The position numbers and the translations under genes are program-made. The notes under the pieces were generated by a model. That model saw only the letters and a list, made by a program, of their open reading frames with translations. It ran no database searches and was not told the origin of the DNA. This document shows, piece by piece, positions 9,454 through 20,243 of a stretch of DNA of 64,000 nt. Source of the stretch: Tilletiopsis washingtonensis (lineage: Eukaryota > Basidiomycota > Exobasidiomycetes > Entylomatales); the NCBI RefSeq assembly GCF_003144115.1, contig NW_020312015.1, positions 511,042-575,041 on the forward strand, read 5' to 3'. Every line of letters starts with the position of its first letter. Position 1 is the first letter of the stretch.

Positions 9454-12400
9454 TCATGAGCCGGCCCGCTCGGCGGCGGCGGCACCGAGGACGAGCTGCG
9501 CCTGAAGCTCCTGCTTGGTGCGCTCAACGGCGCTGCGCGAGAGGATGCCAGCCTCGCTCTGGCTGGCGTACGTGCCGGAAGGCAGCTTGGCGCGAGCAGC
9601 CTCGTGTGCCTTGATGGCCGACGAGAGGTCTTGGAGGTAGGGCACAAAGGAGCGGTCTGCGTGCGGCGCTTCAGCGTTATTGCGCACAGCCTGGGGCGGC
9701 AGCGCTACTCACGATGGCCGCTGGCGGCATGCAAATCGGTGCCGAGACGGAGCAAGCGCACCCAGGAGTCTGTGCGGTGCCTCTATGAGCGCGAGCCTGT
9801 GCGGCGCGTGCCAATGCGCTCACCCAGCTCTGCGAGGTTGGCAATGGGCGTCGTGGCGTCGGTCGCCCTGCGCAGCAGCGCCAGGCGGTCCGTCTCGATC
9901 TCCCGCAGACGGAATGTCCAGCTCTGAAGCCAGGCGGTAACGGTGGCTGGCATCTGGCCGGCGGGCCTGCTGGTGCTGGCATGGAAGATGCCGAGCGCTT
10001 TGTGGCAGGCGAGACGCACCCGCACACCGGCGAGGCACATCTGCAGGTGCTGGCGTGAGCGCGCGCTATAGGCGAGGGATCGCAACGGCCGAGCTCACTG
10101 CGTTGATCATGTCCCGGCCGTGTGCCAGGCGAATGTCGGTCAGGTAAGGCGCGGTGATGGCCTGGATGTCGTGGTGAGCGTCTCTATCTCTCCAACGTGC
10201 GCTCGCTGCTCACCTCCAGCAGGAACTCGTACTGCTCGAGTTCCTCCAGCACGTCTGCGTGAACCGGCTGTGCGCCCTCGCCATATGCGAAGAGCAGGTG
10301 CGGCATCTGCTCGTCACGCACCGCCAGCTTCTGGGCGAGGCGCATGATGCACACGCCGACGCGCACCTGGAAGCGGCTGCTGTAGTACGACTCGGGCAGC
10401 GCATCGCGGTGGCGGTACAGCAGCGACGGCGACCAGCTGGTGCTGGGTGGGATATGCAGCGTGTTTGAGCAGACGAAGGGCCGATCGGGCTGCCGATCCA
10501 GGTTGCGAACGCCTTGGTTGCTCGGTGCCCAGCAGAGGCGCACGGCCACCTCTCGCTGAATCTCGGCCTCGAGCGTCAAGCCGGGCTGCGGCGGGGCGAT
10601 GCGTGCAAAGTCGGGATGTGGCGGCGGAACGGGCGCATGGTCCGCCATGTTCGTCGATGCTGCCACCTTCTGCGGCAGCTGCAGAGCGTAGAGCAGACCG
10701 ACGAGGAAACGCAGCATGGCAATCTGCCGGTCTGAGCCGCGAGCCTCGAGCAGGGCCAGCGCCGACGTGGCCTGGATGGCTTCCATGCCGCGTGCTAGAT
10801 CGTCGATACCGCTCGTGTGCAGATGGGCGTGCGCAGCATCCGCAAGGGCGCGAGAGAGGGCGCGCTGTTCAGAGCCGATCGATGGGGTGACCTCGAACCA
10901 CCCTTCGCTGTAGAGCACATGAGTCCGTGGCCTCAGACGGGCTCTGACCGCGTATACTCACTGACTGGGATCGACGAGACAGCCGACAGAGGCGATGGCG
11001 AAGTAGAGCGCGGGATAGACGCAGCGACGTCGCTCCTCGGACAGAATGCCGCTCATCAAGGAAGGCGGGTGTGTGAGGTACACCAGCCTGCAAGAGCATC
11101 CCGCGTGAGAGCGGTAGCGAGCGGTACAACACCTCGCACTCACGAGATGCTGCCGCTGCAGAACTGCCACAGCGACGTGCGAAGAGCGGATGTGCTGCTC
11201 TCCTAGGATGAGCGCGTGCCTGTGGCGGAAGAGCCAGCACAGCAACACTCACGCGGCAGCTCTGCTACTCGAGCCGTGCGCTTGGAACACGCTCAGTATC
11301 TCGTCCCACCAGCCCGTCTGCGATCCTGCTCCCGGGGCGCGTGCAAGCTGCGGCGACGTCTTGCGGTCGGCACGCTGCGCAGCGGACCTCACCGCATCGT
11401 CCTGCGCGCCTGCTTCCGGCGACGACGCATCTGCTTCGACAGCGCCAAGCGTCATGACATCGACGGCATCTGCGAGCGCGCCGAGATCGCCGAGGATGTC
11501 GGTGAGATGGCCAGCGTGCGGACGAGGCGGCGAGTTAGGCGTCGGCATCGTCGGCGACACGTCGATGTCCTCCAGAATGGGCATGGAGCCGCCTGCGCTC
11601 GCCTGTGCAGGCTGCAGCAGGCTTGTTGGGCCCGAGGCAATCGACGGCAGTGACGATGCTGCGTCACCATCGATGCCTTCTCCAGCAGCCAGAGCAGCTG
11701 GCACCGCAGCAGACGGGTCGGCCGCTGCTGCGACGTCGACGCTATCGCTGGCGCGACGCCTCTGCGCCCGGGCTTCTTGACGTATCTGATCGAAGGAGGG
11801 GCGCATGCTCAACGGCGCCGCCACGCTCGCAGAAGACGCAGACGGCACAGCGACAGGCAGGCTTGCGGCCTCGCCGTCGTCGCTGATGCCGCTTCTCAGT
11901 GACTTACGGCGATGTTTCTCCTTCGTGGCGCCCGAGTCGTGGCGCTTGCTGCTTCCGCTCGCCTCGTCCGCACTTGTGACTGCACTACTTGTAGTCGATG
12001 CATCCACGTTGCGCTGTTGTGCTCTTCGCTTCGCCGCAGGTGGAAGCGTGTACTCGCACGTCTCGCCACGGCGCTCGCATTGGCGACATGGATCTTCTCC
12101 ATCGCAGCGCAGCTTGCGTGTGCGACAGAAGCGACATGCGAGAATGGCACGACGAGTAGGCTTGCCGTCGTCCGCGACTGCGATGTTGTCCTGCGACGCA
12201 GATGCCGGAATGCTACTTTGGGGCCGAGCTGAGGTTGGCGTAGTGACGAGCGACGAAGGTCCGCTTGCGCTGGTCCGCCTTGCTGGTAAGGGCGCTATTG
12301 CGGATCGCATACTTGGTGGCGCACTCGTGTTGATCTGAAGCGGCTCTTGCAGATGCGACAGCTGCTGCGGCTCGTACGTCGCGACATTGGGCGGCCGGTG

Positions 12401-12808
12401 ACCCGGTATAGGGTACAGGCCACTGCCCATCAGCAGCTCGTTGATGACGGCGTCGTTGTGCGAAGAGGAGGTCGGAGACAGGGCGGCGTCTTGCATCTGC
12501 AATGCACCGGCACTCGACTGAGGCACGTCGGATGGCATCGAGCCGGCTTGCGGCCAGAAGAGCGCGTCGCTAGGCCCGGCCTGGCTCATGCTGGCGAGCA
12601 ACGAGTTGTTCGGATCGCTGATCATTTGCGCGAGCGTGAACGGCGAGACTGCAGTGGCATGTATGCGTCAGCAGATGGGTCTGAGATGCGCAAGGAGAAG
12701 ACACGCACGCTCTCGCTCCGCAGAGCGGTCTGTGCTGGCATCGTCGCTGCGTGAATCGGAGTACGGTGCCTGCCGTGAGGAGCCGGGACGGTGCGGCGGA
12801 CCCGCCAT
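9454..12808 (-). CDS. Zn(2)-Cys(6) binuclear cluster transcription factor
   Basis: Fungal-type transcription regulator, 968 residues from nine phase-consistent exons: 12808-12709, 12648-11253, 11194-11144, 11087-10962, 10907-10214, 10161-10099, 10040-9824, 9769-9713, 9656-9454. Exon 2 carries the Gal4-type zinc cluster CRFCRTRKLRCDGEDPCRQC followed by ERRGETCEY, six Cys with normal spacing, then a basic linker (PAAKRRAQQR). Ser/Ala-rich disordered sequence lies on both sides. The C-terminal half resembles the fungal_trans middle homology region of basidiomycete factors: GWWDEILSVF, then an LWQFCSGSISLVYL-like block, then CVYPALYFAIASVGCLVDP. Targets are unknown. The exon 2/3 acceptor was picked as the only one restoring frame, and exon 1 (starting MAGPPHRPG) is inferred from joining in frame to SPFTLAQMISDP. 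Confidence 0.85.
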
Positions 12809-15800
12809 GAGGATGCTGGGTCCGTCCGCGCACGTAGACTAGGATCGAGACAGGGTGTAGTGCGTCTAAGAGGTGCAAGTGGGCGTGACGAGAGTATTGA
12901 CGACGCGGGCCGTACAGGGAACGAGCAACGTGGCAGACAAAGGAACAAGCTCGACGCGCAAGGACGCGCGGAAAGAGCGAAGGCCGAGCGGACAAGAGGG
13001 GAGAGAGGGCGAGACTATACACAGACGGCAAGAGGCATGGGAGAGAGGCAGAGGGAGTCAGAGAGGGAGCGTGCGAAGCCGCCAGGCAGACATGTGTGGG
13101 TGTGTACACGCTTCCACGCTGCGCTGCGTCTTTGCCGACAAGGGCCGGAGGGGACCGAGCTGCGTCCGAGGCGCGAGTCGAGAGAGAGGCAGGCACTGCG
13201 GCACGCCACCGAGCTGCCTTGCTGGCCTGGCCGGCCGGGACAGAGGCGTGCAAGGGCGAGGGTGAGGGCGTGCAGCGGCTTCTTGCGCTTGCGTGCCGGA
13301 GGATGGGGGGATGGCGGTCGGTGTGTGAAGAGGCGCAGCGGCTTCGCAGATCAGACGCAGCCGCAGCCTGAGCGCTTCTCGGAAGGCGAGGCGGAAGCAG
13401 CGGCGGCGGCAGCGGCAGCGGCAGCAGCGCCAGCATCACGGCCGCCGCGGCCGGGAGCCGCTGCCTTGCGGCGCTGCGCGGCGCCGCGCGCGCGTCCGGC
13501 GCCGCTCCCTCGCGCTCTGGCCGCATGCCGCGACGTCTCCTGCCGCGGCGGCGGCGCTGCTCCTCGCCGCGGCGCCACACATCGGGACACTCGGCTTTGG
13601 CACTGCTCCGCGCGGCGGCCTCGACTGTCTCTGCGAGCACGCCCACGTCGAGGGAAGGGCGAGAGAGTCAGGCCCGCAAAGCGAGAACGACGCGGAGGGA
13701 CCGTCGCCGCTGTGGTGTAGCGTTGGCCGCAGACGCTGCCTCGTGCCTCCATGTCGTCAGGGTGCGCCGTCGTACATGGGCGATGCGGTAGCGTGCGCAT
13801 GCGCATGTGCATGGCAAGACTCCTTCTCGGGCGCGCCAACTTGCGCCGCGGTGCCTTGCTCGTCTGCGCTGCGTTCTGGGGCACATGCGCCAGCCTCGGC
13901 ATGCCTCAGCGGCCTCGGGGCTAGCGAGCGGCACATATCGCGGCTGCGGTGCAGGCGCCGCAAGACCCCGCACCCCAGGCAAGGGCGCATGGCGAGCAGG
14001 AGGCGAGGCCCAGATCGTGCCTCGCATGGAGTCTGCATGTGAGAAGCAGCACGGCAAAGAGCAACTTGGGAGATCTCCTGCGCCCGAACGCGGGCCTGCC
14101 TTGCCAGCGGCAGCTTGGCACACGCTCCCGACGGTGGCGCGCTCATGACAAGCGGAAGCACTGAATGCGTCTTCCAAAGGCACATCACGCTGCGGCGAGC
14201 ATGGCATTCCCACTTGCCGCGAATACGACTGCGGCAGACGTGCTCCGGGATCGCACCTGGTCGCATGAAGACAAGGGCTCGGCGACGGCGCCGAACTTTG
14301 CCGACTCGGCAGCGGCTGCAGGGCAGCAAAAGCGGGTGCCTCAGGCTTGCAGCAGCTGCTGTAGCGTGTGGTGCAGCATCCTGCATGCTGCCGCTGCTGC
14401 TGCTGCGTCCTCTTCTGCCCACTCGCTCGCACGTGTGAGGCAGCAGAGAGCGCTACGAGCTAGAGAGCGGCCTAGCGCTCCCGGGTGCACAACCCTGTGC
14501 ATATTCGGCGCGGAGAAAGAGGCCGGGATGGTGAATGAGCTCGCTCAATGAGCGCCTCGGGCGTTGGACGCCGCAGCCATCAACGATCGCTTCCGACGCC
14601 GCGCCTGCTGCTCAATCTTGGCGGTCCGCCGGCGGCCCTTTTCCGCACAGCGACGGTTCTGCAGACCCTGGATGCCGAGTACCCTTCTTCTCTCTGACCC
14701 GGCTGCCCGGACCGCGTTGAGCGAACGTAAAGACACCGGTGCCGGGAATGCGGGTCGGGGGGCAGGCGCGCTCAGGGTGCAGCGGGTAGCCACGCCTTAG
14801 GCCCGTGCCATGTGTTTGTGCGCATCGCGAGAGCGTCGCGTGGGTCCCGAGTCTTGGGCCGTCGGGGGCCTGGCGTTGCACGGCCTGCGGCGTGCGGCAC
14901 TGCCGGCCGTGCGGCTGGGATGTGGGAGGGCGAGACCCGAAGCTCGTGCTGGCGACTAGCGTACCATGGACGCACCTATCCAGATTGGACCTGTCCTTGC
15001 TCTCGGCACCCCGGCCGCTCTGCGCGTGCTCTTTCGCCGTGGGGTGTGCCAGCGCAAAGGCAGCCCGCAGCGGCAGCCGCGAACGTGTCAAGGCGGAGAG
15101 AGGCCGCGTTGATGCCGACACTGAGCATGCTGTGCCGTGCTGCACGCCGTGCTGCTGCTGGAGCTCGGCTGCCCAGCGCCGGCGCCGGAGCGAGCGAGAT
15201 GCTCGTGGCTGCTGCAGCGCTGCCGGCAGCGCCGCCGCCGTCCGGAGCGTGGATGACGGGCCAAAAGTTTCCGCTGCACGTCGTGCGCGAGCCGCTGCAG
15301 GTCGCCGCGGCGCGTGGTCCCCGCTCTTGCGCGGCGTCCGGAGTCGGAGGCCAGCGCTCAGCTCCAGCGCAATCTCTCTGCGCCTGCGGCGGTGGGCCAC
15401 TCGGCATCCATACCCAGGCACACTCCGACCGCCTCCGCTGTGTTCGGCTCCACCCGCTCGGCTGGTGCGCTCTCCTCTGCCTCGTTCTCGCAGCCCATCA
15501 GCAGTCGCCAGTGCCGGCCACGGTGGCGCGCGGCGATCTGCCGGTGCGCTGTGCGGCGGTGCCGCTGTTGGCGTGGGAACGCGCACCAAGACGGCGCCTC
15601 CTCTCCGCGGGACAAAGCCGCCGCGACTCCGGCCGTCCGGCGTCGGGGCCGGCTCGATGGTCAGGCGCCGCCGGCGCACGGGTGCGCAGCATCGCGTGCG
15701 GCCAGCATCCAGCCGTTCTCGCTGCCGCGGGCCACGCACAGCTCTCTGAGCTTGCCGTCGGTGCGCCGAGTGCTGAATCCACCAGGGCTGCGCAACGGGC

Positions 15801-16208
15801 GCAGCAGGCTCCACAGGCGTGCGCGGGCGCCGTCTTTCTGCCGTACGAGAGAGAGCATTGCCCGCGCGGGTCGCAGAGCCATTCTATTTCTCGTCGTGCC
15901 GGGCCCTCCTCGCCCTCCGGGGATGAGGCGGATGCCAATCCCGAGCTTGTTGGTGGGGCCTGGCAGAGGTCACGGAAGCGAAGAGGAGGAATGGTGGCAA
16001 GTCCTCTCAAGCTTATGCGCTCACAGGCCAGGCATCGATGGAGCGCAGCCAAGATCTTGCTGGTGCTCGAGCGCAGCCCTGGCCAGCCAGAGAGGATCGC
16101 AGCGTAGGTACGGCAAGCCCTGGCTCACGCTTGCGTCTTCACGTCGAGGCTGAGGTAGCGGTGGGTATAGCATGTCATTAAGTCATCTCTTTGAGTGGTG
16201 TGTGTGCA

Positions 16209-16210
<2 letters not shown>
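12809..16210. other. 3.4 kb region without a convincing gene
   Basis: Right of the Zn2Cys6 gene the minus strand is C/T-rich for ~300 bp, as expected of a leader. From 13.1 to 16.2 kb there are many long overlapping frames on both strands, but they are Arg/Ala/Ser-rich and no domain is visible. Between about 14.8 and 16.1 kb, stretches with more protein-like composition jump between the three plus-strand frames, which could be a frame-broken remnant (see findings) or chance in high-GC DNA. Confidence 0.4.
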
Positions 16211-16273
<63 letters not shown>

Positions 16274-16293
16274 NNNNNNNNNNNNNNNNNNNN

Positions 16294-16328
<35 letters not shown>
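16211..16328. repeat. (TC)n microsatellite interrupted by an assembly gap
   Basis: Near-pure TC dinucleotide repeat on both sides of a run of 20 Ns at 16274-16293. It lies about 20 bp beyond the GEM1 stop, so on the GEM1 strand it is a GA repeat in the 3' UTR. The true repeat length is unknown because the gap is inside it. Confidence 0.97.
16274..16293. other. Assembly gap (20 N)
   Basis: Twenty undetermined bases inside the TC repeat, most likely a collapsed microsatellite. Confidence 0.99.
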
Positions 16329-16329
<1 letters not shown>

Positions 16330-16347
16330 TCTCCTCTTCCTGTCGCC

Positions 16348-18902
16348 TTACAGCTCCGTCTTGCCTCTCATTGCCGCGCTCCATCCATTAGTCCAGCTCG
16401 GCAGTGCACGCCACGCTCTCCCGTTGGCAGACAGCGAGCGACGCATCCACCAAGCGCCGCCTCCCACAGCCAGAGTGGCGACGAGCCAGTTCAGCCATCC
16501 CTCTCGCATGCCGCTCCAGCTGAGCAGTGCGCCTGCGCCCTCGCCGCCTCCGGGCACGGCGCCGCGCGGGTCGAGGGCAATGCGGCAGACGATGGCGGCA
16601 AAGTCTGCCATCTCGCCATTGCGCACCGAAATGTTGAGCGGGCCTGCGCCGAGACCGGGAATCTTGAGGCCCAGCTTGGCGCAGTACGCGTCCGGCTGCA
16701 CCTCGTGTCGCTGCTGCGCCAGGTCCAGGTCCGCCTTTGTGCCGACGAAGAGACTGGCTTGCGAGGACAAGTGCGGATATTGTTGCCGCAGATTCGAGAC
16801 GTACGAGAAGCTGTTGGTGTCCGAAGAGTCGTACACGTAGATGATGACGTCGGCGCACGCCACCTTGGCACTGTGCCGCAGCGCCTCGGCCTCGAAGCGG
16901 GAGCCGAACTCTTGCAGCTGGCGCGCGCGAAGAACGGTCAGCGAGGGGTGGACCTCGATCGCAGCGCTGAAGGGCAGAAAACCCAACTCACCACGAGATA
17001 CTTCTCTGCACCGCCCTGCTCCACTGCTGCCACCACCGCTCTCGGTCCGGGTGTGGGCTTGTAGCGCTCCTCCCATTCCTCGCCCACCATATGCTGCAGG
17101 ATCGCGCTCTTGCCGCTCCCCGCTGCGCCGACGACGTACGCGAGCAGCACGCTGCGATTCTGCGCCGCGCCCCTGCCCTTCTTTGCACGTTCGCGGCGCG
17201 GGCGCGTCAGCTGGAGCGCCGAAGTCGTGCTTGGTGCGCGTGGGACGTGTGGTGTTGAAGAGGATGCGCTAGACGAGGAAGCGGGCGTCGAGGAGGAGTT
17301 GGAGGGAGTAAAGGAAGGATAGCCGAGATACGCCAGCATCGCAAGTGTAGTCTGCGGCTCAAGGAGCGTAGTCATGCTCCACTGCGCCAGCCATCCTTGC
17401 AGCGTTACTCGCCCAGCTTCATCCGTGACGGTCGTAGCATGCGGGAAGTCTGGGCCCCATGGATGAGCGCCAGCAGGAGCGCGAGGAGTTTCGGGGACGG
17501 TAGAGAAGAGAGCTGCGAGTTCTCGCGGCGACAAGGCGCCATCGTGGTCCTTGTCGTGCGCCTCGAAGACGTCGGTGAGAAACTGATAGCCGTGCGGAGA
17601 GAGTTCGACTGAGCAGTCTGCGGGTACGGGAAAGGCAGGCGAGACGAAGGAGGCATCGAGAGTCAAGTCACTGCCATAGCCGAAGGTACGAAGCACGGTC
17701 CACGTTGTCTCGAGTCTGCCTCGTTGAATGAAGAGCGTGTGGAGATAGAGAAAGCCGGAGAGCGTCAGCGAGCCATCGCGCAGATGCGGGTGCGAGCGCT
17801 GCCGAGGCGTCTCAGTGCCTGCGTCTGAGACGGAGCCGGTCGCTGAGAGGTCGTCGTAAGGAAAGGGGGCGCCAGCGACCGGGGCGCTTCGCACGAGATC
17901 CTTGATGCCTTCCAGCTCGCTGCTCTGCAACGGCGCATCGAAGCACTTGCGTTGGAAGTCGTTCAGCTCCGCATCGCTCAGCAGCCCGTCCTTGTCCGCA
18001 TCGCACAGACGAAAGATTCTCCGCAGTGCAGCGACGCACGCCGGTTTGAGGGCGTGTGCTCTCGAGTCGTACAGCGGAGCAGTAGGGTAGAGGACTGCCT
18101 TTTGCGCAAAGTAAAAGACTTCACTGACGTTGAGTGGCAGCTTGGCAGAGCACTCGACGCACGTCTCGACTTCCTTGAACTCGCTCATGACCGGCGCGAG
18201 TTCGGCCTCGAGTGCCGAGTGCGGCGAGGGCCCACTGCGCAGGTCGATTTGATTGCCGACGAGAATGACGGGCACGTTGATGCCCAAGGAGCGGATGAGC
18301 GGCAGCCAGTACGTCGGCAAGCGGTCGAAGGACGAGGGCTGGGCGATCGAGTAGACGAGACAGATGACGGAGGCGCGACGCAGCTCCGTCTCGAGATGCA
18401 AGCGATGCTCCGACGTGGCTGGGCGGCGCGCTGGGGTCAGAAGTGGCCGCCAGCGGTGCGAGCCATGCAGCCGGACGCAAGTGCCAGGGCAAGAGCAAGA
18501 GAGCGCAGCCAGCGCTGTGAGCGTGGTGGAGCACTGAGCAGCATCCAGTGCCCCACGGCAGCCAGTCGGGCAGCGAGGCCACAGCACGAAGCCGCGCCCC
18601 TCGCACTGCAGTCGTGCCTCGGCGCAGCGAGCGTGTCGGGAGCGCACTCAGCCGCATGCCCGCACCCTTCTTTATGATCCACAGCCCTGTCTGAGCACCC
18701 GCTGCGCTGCCCTTTGCAACTCACCGACGGTGTCGACGATCTTGGTGCACACGCCCTCGGGGCACACGTGCGCCGGCAGGGTGATCTCGGGGATGCGGCG
18801 CTGCACGTCGTCGACGTACGCCTCCTTGATGAGGCTCGTGAGCAGCGTGCTCTTGCCCACGCCCGCGTCGCCGGCGAGGACGATGCGCACGTCGGAGCGC
18901 AT
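16348..18902 (-). CDS. GEM1: Mitochondrial Rho GTPase (Miro)
   Basis: Gem1/Miro is a tail-anchored outer-membrane GTPase with two GTPase domains flanking two EF-hands. It acts in mitochondrial shape, inheritance and ER contact. Three exons: 18902-18725, 18418-16992, 16953-16348, giving 736 residues. Order: N-terminal GTPase with P-loop GDAGVGKST (11-19) and SVICLVYSI; its G4 box reads NQID rather than the usual NKxD. EF-hand 1 is DADKDGLLSDAE and EF-hand 2 is DKDHDGALSPRE. A Ser-rich insert precedes the second P-loop GAAGSGKSA. The C-terminal GTPase has YDSSDTNSFSYVSNLRQQY and GTKADLDLAQQRHEV. A final hydrophobic helix (NWLVATLAVGGGAWW) and a short basic tail form the anchor. The last acceptor is CGAG rather than CAG, chosen because it keeps frame. 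Head-to-head with the DUF2462 gene. Confidence 0.95.
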
Positions 18903-19134
18903 CCTGAGAGATCGGTGTGGGGGTGTGAGAGAAGGGCGCGTGCAGCAAGAAGCGGCTCGAGGTCGAAGTCGGGGCTGCCGCGCGCGCGGCAGCGCTGTGC
19001 TGCGCCTCTGGCGGCGGCGCTGCTCGGCCGACGCGCGCGCTGGCGGGGATGCGGCGGTGCCAAAAGTCTGAGGGCGGCGCGGCGTTGCTCGCCCGTCTTG
19101 CTCCCCACCACCACGCCCGTCCTCCTCCCTCAGC
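18903..19134. promoter_or_regulatory. Bidirectional promoter region, GEM1 / DUF2462 gene
   Basis: Only 232 bp separate the two divergent start codons, so both core promoters and leaders must lie here. The plus-strand half (19090-19130) is C/T-rich. No TATA box is evident. Confidence 0.6.
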
Positions 19135-19761
19135 ATGGCGCAAGGCTTCAAGCCCACCAAGGTCTCCAAGGCACCCAAGGCACGCAGCGGCAAGGCCACG
19201 CCCACCGGGCCCAAGCGCGGGCCAAAGGTCATCCCGCCGAAGAAGACGGCGGCCGTCAAGCATGCGGGCCATGTGCGGGTGAGTGGCGCGCGCGCTTAGC
19301 AGAGCAAAGGGGGGTGGGGGTGGGGGTGGCGGCGCGGAGGACAGAGAAGAGAAGGTTCGAGGTGGTCAGGGAGAGAGAGAGAGAGGTTGGGTTCAGAAGA
19401 TGTGGACAGATGGGCAGGCGCGACAAGGAGCAGCAGGGCGCAGCCGAGCGTCAGCTTTGTCTCCGTCCACAGTGGCGGCAAGCGGCCAGCCTGCCCAGTG
19501 GCGTCTGCACAGCGGGCCAGCGTTGCCCTCCTTCTTGCATCTCTCTCCCGCGCCCATGTCCTCTTCCTCCTTGCCACTAACTCTCTCTCTTGCCTTGCGC
19601 AGAAGCAAACGGCCTCGCTCACTTCGCGCATCGAGACGGAAATGGCAGGGCGCGCGTCGCGCGGCGGACCGTTGACGATCATGAAGGGCGCCGCCGATGG
19701 CGCGGCAAAGGAGCGCGCAGAGGCCGAGAAGAAGAGGAAGGAGAAGGCGGCCAAGCCCTAG
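19135..19761 (+). CDS. DUF2462/UPF0390 family small basic protein (LYDG10/C19orf53-like)
   Basis: Two exons, 19135-19278 and 19603-19761, encode 100 residues, very Lys/Arg-rich. The N-terminus [20 protein letters not shown] and the second half ([20 protein letters not shown] then [10 protein letters not shown], ending in a Lys-rich helix) match the layout of the eukaryotic UPF0390 family, which includes human C19orf53. Composition suggests a nuclear or nucleolar protein, but the family's role is not settled. The single intron is 324 nt, about six times the local norm, and has a G-run cluster just inside its 5' end. The frame change at the junction and AAG CAA acceptor context fit well. Confidence 0.75.
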
Positions 19762-20243
19762 AGGCTGCGAGTAGGAAGAGGGAGTGTCTGTGGGGGCGGC
19801 GCACTGCGCAAGCGGGCGAGAGGAGGGGCGAGAGTAGGCGCGTGCCAGGGCGAGTTCAGGGGGCCTGCGAAGGGCAGTTGTCACGTGTTTTTTCATCCAT
19901 CGGTGTGTTTAATAGAGGCTCCTCTTTCTTTTGCTGTGCGAGAGACGCGATGTGCTGCAGGAGATGTGTGTGTGTGTGCGGATGGGATGTGGGAGGACGC
20001 GAGAGGAGGGTGGGGGTGCGAAGGAGCGCATGGGTGATTAGATGTGAGCTGAGAAATTGGTAAGTGCGAGCGAGGCGAGGGGAGATGAGGATGCTAAAAT
20101 AAGGCAGTGATGCGCGATGGCAGGGCGTCCAGACGACAGAGGTGAGGGATAGTTACAGTAGAGAGCAGGCAAGGAGAGAGGAACGCCGTGCAAGGTGGAG
20201 GCAAGACAAGGCGCACGAGGCCCAAAGCGCCTCGCAACAATCG
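19762..20243. other. Convergent intergenic region
   Basis: About 480 bp between the facing stops of the DUF2462 gene and TAM41. It is G/A-rich on the plus strand with a short TG run near 19968-19978. No gene seen. Confidence 0.45.

Noticed and set aside
12570-13646. 358-codon minus-strand frame
   Set aside because: Overlaps exons 1 and 2 of the Zn2Cys6 gene in another frame and its leader; low-complexity composition without a domain.
14612-15814. 400-codon minus-strand frame and 431-codon plus-strand frame (14812-16107) over the same DNA
   Set aside because: Both strands open at once in high-GC DNA, Arg/Ala-rich, no domain or splice structure; kept only as a possible remnant in findings.
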